Part shown: positions 49,117 through 59,488 of the stretch, piece by piece
Layout of the letters: every line of letters starts with the position of its first letter
Numbering within the stretch: the first letter of the stretch is position 1
Source of the DNA: Coleophoma eucalyptorum
Lineage: Eukaryota; Ascomycota; Leotiomycetes; Helotiales; Dermateaceae
Direction of reading: 5' to 3'
DNA: 64,000 nucleotides
Assembly: GCA_026120035.1 (NCBI GenBank)
Contig: JALRME010000005.1
Location: 992,001-1,056,000, forward strand
The notes under the pieces: generated by a model
Told to the model about the DNA's origin: nothing
What the model saw: the letters and a program-made list of their open reading frames with translations, nothing else
The model's database searches: none
Translations under genes and position numbers: made by a program

Positions 49117-52100
49117 TTAGGACATGCCGCCGGGTGAACTACTTGCCTTTGCTGGTACACATGATAATTCCTCGAATGCCTCAAGCACATCAAATCCCAT
49201 CCCTAGCAAGACATCTCGATCCTCCTGCTGTACCCAGTTTAGAACACAGGTCGTCGACCGATGAGCCTTGTTTTGCCGAATACCAAGGAGTGCAAGCCCT
49301 TGCAGCACAGTTGTAGCTTGCGGTCCTGGCGGGATCACTGGAGCTATGATACCGCCAACAGCATCCCCAGCCGACTGGAGAACAGGCATGAATGTTGCTA
49401 GTTTAGTTCCTTGCCTGCAGATAATAACAGTACCGACCAGTGAGCCGTCAACAGGGCTCTTTGCTCTGACAATACCACATGCTTTGGAGTCGTCGAGCGC
49501 CAGGCGATAGAGCTCTAACACTTCTGGGCTGGCATGGGCCTTTACAAGATCTAGAACGGTCTCGGAGTTTTCTCGGCCATGGATAAGATCAAAACCAAAG
49601 GACACTCGTTGAACATTTTGTAGTAAGCCTTCTGGCGGTGCCCAACTAGCGACTTCTGGTATGGTCATAGTGTAGAGCAGCCGTGGCGAGAGAATGTCCC
49701 ATCCATTACTTGCAAACCATCTCTTTAGTCGTGCACCCTCTGATAGATCACTCATGGGAACTCCAAGGTATACTGCTGGAAGGCCAAGACCTAACTGTAA
49801 TTTCTGGATACCGGGTCTTTGAAGTAAGCCTCTAATAGCTCGTTGATGAAGTGAATGTCCAATGGATAGGTTCCTTTTCGCAGGGTCGACAAATAATGCG
49901 CCTATCATTCCAACACCCTGATAAAAATATGTCGAGCAAAAGCCATATAGGGCATGTGTGCTGCTATTCCTTACAACGAAATGTGACTCTTCTACTGCCT
50001 CACCTGGTTCGGTTGCCGTAAGCTCAAATGAAGAGCCTGTGGCCCCGGAAAGGGCCGACTTCTGATTCGGAGGCGCAGTCTTCTCGATGGCCTCAATCAA
50101 GGCCTGGAGGCCCTTGTGATCTCTGTCATGATTCCAACTTTCCACAAGCCAATGCTGTCTTGACTTTTGAACTTTTCTGCTTTTCCTCAGAGTTCCTGGA
50201 AGTGTGCCCTGAGGCACAAAATCCCCAAAGAGAACTCTGACTAGTGCAGACATGGCTGTTTCTGTGAAGTCAAAGGTACAAACGTAAGTCCCTATTGATT
50301 TATCCATGGCGAAGTCGTAAGGCGAGCTGACAGAAACAACAATTAGAGATTTCTTCTTGCCTCCAGCGCTTAGCATGGAGCACATCATCGCAACATGTTT
50401 AGTGAAACCGTTTTGATAGAGGTTTCGATTTGCGTCAGCAGTGACTAAAGATGTGTCAGTAAAAGTCAGGTAGGGAGGAGAGTTTCACAAACCTATAATG
50501 ATTGCAGTTGCTCTGTTAATCAAGTTCTCGTGTACAGGTCGAACACCATTGGCCGTGTAAGACGTGTGAAGAAGCTTTCCATGCCTTTGCCGTGCTAGCG
50601 ATCGTCCCAGCTCTCGAAATACACCCTCACCACTCATGATTGAGGATCTATGCTTCCACTTATCGTGGAGACTTACCGCCATAGGTCGGCCGGCGATATC
50701 TGACATCGTTTTAGTTGCAGCAGAGGCGGGTAGTGGCTTCACAAGGGGTGTAAGTAGTAGCAGTTCTTCGTCTGGGTATAACGTATTTGACAGTGGTAAC
50801 AGGTGACTTTTGTCTCTCATGACAGTTATAGAACTATCATATGCTTTTGTCGACAAGGCAAGATGACTCAAGTGTAGGGTGGATAGCTGATTGATTCCAG
50901 GTGGATTTAGTGCTTGTTGCCAAGAGGTGCAACGAGACTTGAGGGTGAGAACTCGCCGCAGAGAGATATTTATACGGTCTCTGGATATCATCCCATTCTC
51001 GATTCCAAGTTTTAATCCCGAAATGGCTTCTTGTTGGACTGCAAATGTGCGACAAAGTAGTACCAGATCACAACCTGCTTCCACAGCCATAACAGTCCCT
51101 CCTCGAACACCAATATCATGACTCAATGCTTCCATTTCAAGGCATTCAGAGATAGTCACTCCATTGAAACCAAGGTCATTTCTTAGGAGATCATCGACGA
51201 CTTGATCACTCAGGCATGCGTGCATTACATTCATTCCTAAACATATCAGTGATGGCCGACGCCAAAATATTGGAATACAAACATACCAGCGTTCGCAATA
51301 GCACAACCTCCAACCATCATTGCATCTAGACCCTCTCGAATCGCATTTCTAAACGGGACAAGGGCCCCAAGGCTTAGTTGTTCAAGTGTCTCGGTAATGA
51401 TCGGCATATCTAAGGAAGACCCTAAAAAGTCTAGATTTCCATATGATGGAAAATGTTTGCCACAAGTGGTAAGGCCAGCATCCTTGTAGCCGTTCATTGC
51501 TACAATGCCGTACTGTGATACCTCTTGCGGGTCATCTCCTGTAGCCCTGACTCCTAAAGGCTGGTACCGAGCATTGGTCAAGACATCGAGCACAGGACCC
51601 ATTATCATATTCACTCCTACAGCAGCGATCTCCTTTGCAGTTGCATTGGCAACTTCATAAGCCAATTCGAGAGAACCCGTTGCAGCCACGCCCATGGCAC
51701 TTGGGAATTGGCATATGTAGTCCTCATCATAGAGACTATTAACCCCGCCATTCTCTTGATCTAAAGCAATAAGTAGTGGCACCGGGTGCCCTGCTTGCCG
51801 AGCTATTTTCTGAAGGTCTTGTACAAGCTGAGCGGTTTGTTGTGCAGCTATAGATTACTGTTAGTAAGCGTATTGCAGCAAGAAGAGAACAAGAACGTCA
51901 AATATTGATGAAAGATAAGAGGCTCGTAAAGTATAAGAAACGTGTTTGTAGATGAAATCGAATCAAGGCAGATACTATGCAATAGCTAGACGTGTAACGT
52001 GGCAGTGCATGTGAGTGAGTCATGAATACGCCGCATGTATTACACATGCAATCCTTCTCTCCATGCACAACTTCCATACAGGCCAAGTGGGTTTGACTCT

Positions 52101-52466
52101 TTAGATTGTATACCTTCTGGAAGTAAGGTAATGGAATAAGGTACCCAATCCACCAAACCAAGAAAAGCAAAACAGACATGAGAAGGTGGTGGTTTTATTA
52201 CGAAGACAACAACAGTTGCGCCAAAGACGACTAAGCGCTTGACTCACTTTTCAGGTTCTTGGTTGTCAGCAGAATAGCTCCAAGATGATGCTGCTCAATT
52301 AGAGTTCGAATCTGTGGCGTCACCTCCACTCCATCAAAGCCCATGAAAAAGAGTTGACCTATAGCCCTGCCTTATCGTCAGCTCTCCGCACTCCGGGTAG
52401 CATGAGGCGGATTTACCAGTCGAGGTCATCCCAAAGAGGGTCCAAGGGTTCTTCTAACCCCGCCAT
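49117..52466 (-). CDS. nag3: GH3 (beta-N-acetylglucosaminidase-like) - GNAT acetyltransferase fusion, NAG3 type
   Basis: Predicted 933 aa from exons 52466-52417, 52366-52248, 51847-51287, 51236-50493 and 50444-49117 (minus strand). The start MAGLEEPLDPLWDDLDWAIG and the following GQLFFMGFDG were rebuilt from two short exons before a 400-nt intron. The N-terminal half is a GH3 barrel with IALDQENGG and CGKHFPSYGN (His188). The active-site region is NGVTISECLEME, where Glu274 occupies the usual nucleophile Asp position. The Asp-x-His dyad of NagZ enzymes also appears absent (GSS at 199-201). The C-terminal third holds a GNAT fold with acetyl-CoA loop VDPAKRNLSIGHSL. No signal peptide is seen, so it is probably intracellular. 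GH3-GNAT fusions occur in the Trichoderma GlcNAc cluster as NAG3. Whether it hydrolyses chitin-derived sugars or has another role is open. It shares a divergent promoter with the deacetylase. Confidence 0.92.
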
Positions 52467-53395
52467 ATTTGCAACGTAGTAAACCTTTGGTTTGGTACTC
52501 GTTAAACTTCGGTGCTGTGATTCTTTCAAAGGTTCTCGTGATCCAAGGGAGCTATAACAGCTCGTTATCACTCAGCTGAAATCGTTGGACGTCGAGAGGA
52601 AAAGTCGGGTTGTGGCGACAGCAATCTTCTTCGTTCTCTCATCATTAGGTCCAGGGGTGATAGATGAACACGGAATATTCATGGCCTTTCCTGCCTGGCT
52701 TCCATGGTCGTGGTTGTATACTTTGATTACAGTATCAATCAGCCTTGCTTGTCCACGGCTCTTGTGCTGCACCTCTATAGCATCAAGCCAATCAGGATTC
52801 ACCTCGGATATGCGGCGTACAACTGTGGCTGATGAAATTTGCGAAGCCACACTGTGGTAAGTGGTTCACGTGATGACAATCATGACACATCACCTGATCA
52901 CGAATGACAAAGATCCGGGCAGATTTGCTTCCTTTTGATTGCCGACTATCGACGGGACTCATCGCTCATCACTCATGTACAACAGATTTTTTTACTACAG
53001 GTAGTTCCGCACTGTGGAGAAGTGAGGCTCCTCCGAAACATGTGCATTGAGGAGCCTTTTCGGATGTGACATGCAATTCTCTTGAACTCCGGCCTTCATA
53101 AATTTATAGTTGTGTCCGTATCATCCCACTTCTTTGTGCGAAGTGACGTTACATGGCTTGGCCACCACTTGAAGGCTTTGGGAGGTAGCACTGGCTGGAT
53201 CCTATTGAAATCCACCGTCTCAATATTCACTGACGACATTGTACCGACAAAGCCGATTGTAAGATAGAGATATCACAAGGCCAGCCAAAATGTTGCCCAC
53301 GCCCATATCATTCATCATGAAGACCGATAACGAATATCGTGGTTGCACTGCAAACTACAACCACACATCTTGCGACAACTGGATAGCTGCCCACC
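52467..53395. other. Divergent promoter region between nag3 and dac1
   Basis: A 929-base region between two start codons pointing away from each other. A 92-codon minus-strand frame at 52572-52850 begins at GTG and shows no known domain. A CACGTG palindrome occurs near 52868, and a CACAAA core (minus strand) at 53133-53138. Co-regulation of both genes is likely by position. Confidence 0.5.
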
Positions 53396-54809
53396 ATGCC
53401 TTCAGCTATTCCTACTAAGCGCGATAGAATAACCAAGTTTACTAACTGCAGGCTTGTTAAAGGCAATGAACTGATTGAGCAGGATCTCTGGGTCAGCTCC
53501 GGCACCGGTAAAATCGTCCGCAGCCAAGAGATCTTCTATTCAGAACATGCTGTACCAGACGCGACGATAGATTTAGGCGGAAGAATCATTTCACCAGGGT
53601 TGATTGACGTGCAGCTGAATGGAGCCTTTGGATTCGACTTCTCTGTCATCCCAGAAGATCCAACAACGTACAGCAAGACTTTAAAGCTGGTCAACAAGTC
53701 CTTGGTGCAAACTGGAGTTACTTCATACCTTCCTACGCTGACCTCTCAAAGAGCCGAGGTTTACCATCATGTAAGTATAGTACTCAAGGGCTTCTGGCAA
53801 TGATTCTTATTTCTGAATAGGCTCTACCATATCTTGGTCCTTCGGGCGGCATGCGAATGGCAGAAGATGGAGCGGAATCTCTCGGAGCACACTGTGAAGG
53901 CCCATTCTTGAGCCCAACAAAGAACGGGATTCATAAAGTTGAGGTCTTGACTGAAGCCACCAAATTCTCCGATCTCGAAGACTGCTATGGCGCCAGCAAT
54001 CTCCGTCACACTGAAGACGCCTTGAGTGGAGCAAAGAAACGCCCTCAGGTTAGAATGATCACTGCAGCACCTGAGGTAGCAGGAATGTGCTCTCTCATCC
54101 CTGAGATCACATCGCGAGATATAATCTTCTCAACTGGCCACTCGGAAGCAACATACGAGGACGCTTGTGCAGCAGTTAAGGCTGGAGGAACAATGATCAC
54201 GCATCTATTCAATGCAATGCGACCACTGCATCACAGAAACCCAGGAGTATTTGGCGTTTTAGGCATTGCTGAGAGCCTTCCCCGACCTTACTTTGGCATC
54301 ATTGCCGATGGAATTCACTTACATCCAACTACCATTAAGATCGCCTTCAATGCACATCCTGATGGGTTCATATTGGTGACTGATGCAATGCACTTAGTCG
54401 GTCTCAGTGATGGAACTTATGAATGGACGAACGGCGATAACATTGTCAAGAGTGGACCCAGGCTGACATTGGAAGGTTCCGATAAGATCGCTGGAAGGTA
54501 AGTCTCCTTATTCCTGCTTATCGAAGCCGACATCTGACTTTCCCCCTCCGAAACAGTTCAATCACACTCATTGAATGTGTGACGAATTTCCTCAACTGGT
54601 CGGGAGCGACGGTTCCGCAAGCGCTGAAGGCTGTCACAGCTACCCCGGCTGCAATGCTAGGAATAACTGGTGTGAAGGGAAGCTTAGAGGATGATGCAGA
54701 TGCAGATCTGGTCATCATCGATGAGAGGGTTGAGGCAGATGGCAAGAAAACTCTCGTGATCGATGAGGTTTGGAAGTTTGGCAGCAAGGTATTTGATCGA
54801 TTGCAATAG
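53396..54809 (+). CDS. dac1: N-acetylglucosamine-6-phosphate deacetylase
   Basis: Predicted 434 aa from exons 53396-53770, 53821-54497 and 54557-54809. It hydrolyses GlcNAc-6-phosphate to glucosamine-6-phosphate and acetate. NagA landmarks are present in order: SPGLIDVQLNGAFGFDFS, metal-ligand Glu in HCEGPFLSP, STGHSEATYE, THLFNAMRPLHHRNPG, ADGIHLHP and catalytic Asp in LVTDAMHL. The C-terminal strand ADLVIID closes the amidohydrolase barrel, as usual. Length fits fungal DAC1 enzymes. No targeting sequence is evident, so it should be cytosolic. It is transcribed away from the GH3-GNAT gene and is the right-most cluster member found. The ATG at 53396 is the first in frame, and the protein aligns with family starts soon after. 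Confidence 0.96.
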
Positions 54810-55714
54810 GGAATATAGAATTTGGGCACGAATCATGAATTATGGGTTTAGATTTACGGAGGGTCAGATCACCACGGCCGTTTTAGAGCTTTGCGATGTA
54901 CATTATCTTAATCGACAGTTGCCTACGCAAACTGCAGACAAATCTACCGGGCACACCAGTAAGGGTTTCTTGGTGATATGGACAATACGGAAATTCCGAA
55001 GTCCAGGGTGGCTAATAATAACCTACCTACCTAGCAAGGTCGACCGGTGGAGCTAGATATATGCATCCATACAGAGTCTCGAGAAGCTTACCATGCCTCT
55101 ATCTGCGGGGAAAACAGGTCTCCTATCGGGTCTCTAATCTCAATCCAAAGACAGAAGGACCCTGCAATTGCTACAGCTGGCAGTCAAGCAGTCGAGTCGA
55201 CCAGATCCACCCTGTTTCTGCAGGCGCTGGGCAGAGTCGGTCGGCGAAGATGTGTGGAAGGGCGAGTGGGAGAAAATAGATGTGCTTGATTGTGAGTACC
55301 GAGAGGGTCAAGGTACCCCGCCAATGACAGCTACAATCATCTCAGGGCGCTTAGAGCTGCGCTCTTGCATGGTTCGGCTGTCCAATGAACATCACCACCA
55401 GCACCATTGCACTGAGTAGCACCCTTCTCTTCTCCCAATCCTGCACACGCTTGACATTGCCCTCGCAGCAATAATTGTGACTTTCATGCATGTTCCTGTC
55501 CGCGCTGGCCTCATCACCACCATCCCGCCACTTGTCGTCCAATCCCAAGTCTGCTCACCATGAAGCGCCAAAGAGCTGCCACTATATGGCTTTCTCGTCC
55601 CACCTCTAGGTCAGAGATGTTCGATTCCATGTTCCGTCTGCATCAATATACGTTTCGTCGCTCAGGGAAAAGCTTCAGATGGATTTCTGAAGTGAATACT
55701 GCTGCTGGACCATC
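54810..55714. other. Intergenic region, dac1 to membrane protein gene
   Basis: No convincing gene. Three overlapping frames of 70-85 codons around 55047-55419 lack domains. It presumably holds the 3' UTR of dac1 and the next promoter. Confidence 0.5.
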
Positions 55715-57271
55715 ATGATCGTTGCGACTCGGACTATAAACACATCGCTCTTGCTTCTAATCTGCGCTCCTATATTAAGTCGGGCAGGTCTGCTTCATCC
55801 CAATACAATCGAAGCTCAAAGGAATCCCTTGGGAATCCATCTCACTCGTACACCTTCTCCTGAAGACGATCCTGCTGGTGCTGCGCATGCGACACGACAC
55901 AAAGATCTACTGCCTGTGCAGATATCTACCATTGTCGGCGCATACGTCTTTGTAGTGTGCATCGTGGGAATTATACTACTTTGTTTGAACCGTAAGATTC
56001 GACGAAAGATTCATATCTCAGGAGGAACCCTGGATATTGAATTGGTACCAGCAACATTCAGAGGCTTCCACGGAAACGCAGATCCGTCGCCCGTCTCACC
56101 TACGAGAATTCCTGGTGGACCAAGGAACTTTTCCTGGCCCTCTCCTGACAAGTCGGAACCCAATCCATACGTATTCCCAACTACACATCGACCACTTCCT
56201 CCACCTACATTAAAAAACCCATTTGTAGACGACCACGTCGTCCAAGCCGATCGGGAGATGTTGAATCGAGATCTCGAGGATATTTATGCCCATGTTATGG
56301 AGCAGGAAGACGCCAAGGCGCAAGGTATCATACTCAAGGAGGCTCCTTTACCGCTTCGAAACAAACAGTCACCCCCATCGCCACCACCAGACGAGCCATC
56401 TTCTCCCAAAGCAAACACTTTGGAGAAACGGCAAAGTAAAGGTTGGTTGAGAAGGTCAGAGAAATCGAAGCCGGCAAGCTTGACTTTAGATGATACTCGA
56501 TCCGACAAGACCCATTCTCGATCATCTTCCATCTTGTCTGCTTTGAGATCACCTGGAAAGAAGAGTAGTCGACCAATGCAAATTTCGTCTCCAATACCAA
56601 CTCCTCTTTCTGCTGCTTTCCCATCAAGTAATGAGGACGAAGAGCCCTTAACTCCTCGTTATCACACTCCACCACCTCCGCCACCAGTACCAAAGGAGCA
56701 AACCCCATATACACACCAACGACGGGAGTCTGGAGCAATTCAACCCACATCTCCAACTCGTAGCATTGCTGAGCAACTTGCTCCATATCCATATCCAAAT
56801 GCCCCAGGTCGAATAACGCACAGGGTCAATACATCACAAGCTTCCACCATGCGGTCTTCACAAAGCTCCCATGATCCGGTCTCGGCAACTTCTACTACGT
56901 CAGCTACATCTCAGACTCCACTATTTCCCACGAACGATAGTTCTCAAAGTGTAGGTCAGATGAACAGAAGTCTACCCTTCAGACAATTTGAGCCAACTCC
57001 TGCCTCGCCTTCTTTCGCCACCCAATCGACAAAGACGACTATTCTTGAGCGTACGAATCCCCGTTCTCCCGGACTTCCTTCCGGATTAAGGACGCCTTGG
57101 AGTGCTGGAGCAGTACCATATAGCCCTTACCAACCATTCACGCCAGTTATGCCCATGACACCAACCTTGGTTACTAAGAAGGATAGGAAGGCTATGAAGA
57201 AGGCGGAGAAGAAGAAGCCTGTGCTAGAATTGATCAAAAGCGATGATGAGTTGTGGGATAGTGGGTATTGA
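55715..57271 (+). CDS. Single-pass membrane protein with proline-rich cytosolic tail, unknown function
   Basis: Intronless frame of 518 aa. Residues 1-24 (MIVATRTINTSLLLLICAPILSRA) form a signal peptide. A single transmembrane helix lies near residues 70-92 (VGAYVFVVCIVGIILLCL), followed by a basic stop-transfer NRKIRRK. That predicts a type I topology with a short 45-residue outer part and a long inner tail. The tail is Ser/Pro/Thr-rich with proline runs (HTPPPPPPVPKE) that could bind SH3 or WW domains, and is likely disordered. The C-terminus has a Lys-rich segment and ends ELWDSGY. I do not recognise a domain. The layout resembles fungal membrane proteins with disordered tails annotated as hypothetical. 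Whether it relates to the GlcNAc cluster is unknown. Confidence 0.8.
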   Translation: MIVATRTINTSLLLLICAPILSRAGLLHPNTIEAQRNPLGIHLTRTPSPEDDPAGAAHATRHKDLLPVQISTIVGAYVFVVCIVGIILLCLNRKIRRKIHISGGTLDIELVPATFRGFHGNADPSPVSPTRIPGGPRNFSWPSPDKSEPNPYVFPTTHRPLPPPTLKNPFVDDHVVQADREMLNRDLEDIYAHVMEQEDAKAQGIILKEAPLPLRNKQSPPSPPPDEPSSPKANTLEKRQSKGWLRRSEKSKPASLTLDDTRSDKTHSRSSSILSALRSPGKKSSRPMQISSPIPTPLSAAFPSSNEDEEPLTPRYHTPPPPPPVPKEQTPYTHQRRESGAIQPTSPTRSIAEQLAPYPYPNAPGRITHRVNTSQASTMRSSQSSHDPVSATSTTSATSQTPLFPTNDSSQSVGQMNRSLPFRQFEPTPASPSFATQSTKTTILERTNPRSPGLPSGLRTPWSAGAVPYSPYQPFTPVMPMTPTLVTKKDRKAMKKAEKKKPVLELIKSDDELWDSGY

Positions 57272-57584
57272 GTATGGAAAGGGCTCTCGTGTCTTAGGCG
57301 TTTCAATTTCCTAATAGAAAATGAATGCGACTTGATCGCAGTACATAACGATACCATGACAAGGCAGGCACTTTATATTCTCTGTTTATCTCCCTTTTAA
57401 TGGAATTATAGACCAATGGAACGCAAATCTTTACGCATTCAATTCGGAGCCTTTGTGACAAGATTTCTGGCAATGATACCTGCATTAGAGCTCTCTAAAA
57501 CAGTAGGCTAATACAACAGTCTGATATATACAATTACATGCCCATGTCATCTTAGACTCCCCTTTATCTCAAAAAGAAGCCGCC
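57272..57584. other. Convergent 3' intergenic region
   Basis: A 313-base spacer between converging genes, presumably both 3' UTRs. Nothing else seen. Confidence 0.5.
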
Positions 57585-59488
57585 TTACCAACCCTCCCAG
57601 ACCTGCGTTGGCAATACCCCCCTCATCACACTCCAATGCCCCAACGCACTCTGCTGCTGCCACTCCCTGAATCTCTCTGTTCCATTCCGCAATAACATAC
57701 CTCCATCACCCTCTTGCTCCTTGAACCTACTTTTAGGCACCTCATGCTTTGGCATCAAGAACGCCTGTCGGGCTCTCGTTCCAAGATAGTCCTGCTCTAC
57801 GGGCCTACGGAAGGTCACCTTATCCACTTTCGTGGCCGTACAGAAGATCACCATGTTGGTGAAGTCGCGTTTTTCCTTCTCCAGCACGGATTTCGAAGGG
57901 CGTGCGCTCTCGCGGTACATCCTGCAGCTGGGGAAGACGGACAGGATGGTTTTCACAATGATTCGTGCTGGGGGTAGCATGAAGTCTCCAGCGTAGTTCT
58001 GTTGAATCGGGTGTTAGCATGTGACTTTTTTTTCTTTCTCCAATGCGAGCCGGGGGATCAATAATCGTGACTTACAATTGCGATGACACCATTGGGGTTC
58101 AGCATCGTCTTCAAGTCCTGCAAGAACTCCAGCGTGAACAGCTCCACGGGCTCGGCACCGCCGGTGAAAACATCGTGCACAATGTAGTCGAATTTACGGC
58201 CAATATGGCCGTTGTAATCAAATCCTCCTGCCACCAGAGAGGCGTAGGAAACGGCATCGTCAATGACTTTGGTATGGGTTTCCGGAAGACCAAAGTACTT
58301 GGCTGCAAAATCGTGGACTACTGGGTCAATTTCTACAATTGTTGTCCAGATCCCGTGAGCCATAAGCGCTGCAGGTGTCGTACCAATTCCCAGACCACTG
58401 GACGTTGTTAGTGGGTATTACTAGTGATTCAAAGGTGAAACGTACATAACGAGAGCATTAGCTTGGGTGTCTGCTACTGGGTTTGGTCTCTCGATCAGTC
58501 GGATGGCTTCGAGCATGACGAAAATTCCATAGATTGGTTCTCCAACAGGTCCGTTGGTCTCAAGAAGCCATTCTCCGCCCAAAAGGCTGTGGTCACATCT
58601 CATGGCGCGGAATTTGTCCTTGGAATTCTCGATAACGGAGATGATACCCGTGTTCGAGTCCTGTCGATCAAGGATTTTCCAATCCGAAGCTAGTAGGGTT
58701 GAATTCAATGATGCGGTAGTCCAAGGTGCCTGGAAATGCGTATTCAACAGTGTCGTATGAAGCAATGCTGGAATCGCGTAGCGAATAAGCTTAGACGGGG
58801 CCAGCACGGAATAGATGCCCGTCATGAGCAGCTGCAAGCCAATAAGACTCGTGAGGAGGGTTTTCCCCAGTACTTGCCAAATAAAGCTTCTCGAATAGTT
58901 TTCTACAGACTTGTAGAACACATACGAGGTAATCCCAGGTGCAGCATCCACGATCCATCGTGCTCTGTTCCCGCTCGTGAGCTCCAAATCATCCAACACT
59001 GTCGCCGTGCAAGAAACAGACAAAGCAAGTAAAGGCAAGAACGTCAAAGCCTCTGTGATAACTGGACCAGCTTTCGGTCCTAGATAGTCGCTGAACTTAA
59101 AAGCAAAGAATTGAATCATGGGTATGTACGCCGCAACAAGTGGTAAGAGCTTGATCGGCTTCAGAGGTAGCTGTCTCCTCAAAAACAGATTTGCTGACCA
59201 GCCTATAAAACAGGCTGTCATAATACCTTTGGAATGCCACATCGCCGATGGAATTCCTCCATAGACGGGTGCTAGAGTGAATTGTGAGAGGTTGGAATAA
59301 ATAGCTGCCAGGGTGAGGAGAGTCCCTGATCGGACCAAGACGCTGAGCTGTTCTTTGGCCCATCTTCCTGTCGTGTCCTCTTTGGCCTTGCTGGCTAACG
59401 CTTGCAACTCTTTTTCGAAGGTTTCTTGTGTGAATGCTGGCGCATCAGCTGCTACTGCTGGCGGTTGTTTGGCCTTTGGTTGAGCCAT
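57585..59488 (-). CDS. Polytopic membrane protein fused to a spermidine-synthase-like domain
   Basis: Predicted 592 aa from exons 59488-58446, 58397-58076 and 57998-57585 (minus strand). After a polar N-terminus (about 45 aa), the first 240 residues hold about six or seven hydrophobic segments. The C-terminal half is a Rossmann-like methyltransferase fold of the spermine/spermidine synthase family. Splicing exon 1 to exon 2 yields LVIGLGIGTTPAALMAHG, the S-adenosyl nucleotide-binding glycine loop, followed by VEIDPVVHDFA with its acidic residue, then FDYIVHDVFTGGAEP. The soluble cytosolic spermidine synthase of fungi is about 300 aa without membrane spans, so this is a different, membrane-tethered paralogue. 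The aminopropyltransferase activity and substrate are uncertain. The motif GGAEP, where spermidine synthases usually have a DSSDP-like sequence, argues for changed catalysis. Confidence 0.85.

Noticed and set aside
52572..52850. 92-codon minus-strand frame between nag3 and dac1
   Set aside because: It starts at GTG, the first ATG comes late, and the opposite strand is open too. No known domain.
53133..53138. CACAAA core on the minus strand as an NDT80 binding site (MSE)
   Set aside because: Only the core matches, the following base does not fit the MSE consensus, and I found no counterpart in the dam1/hxk3 promoter.
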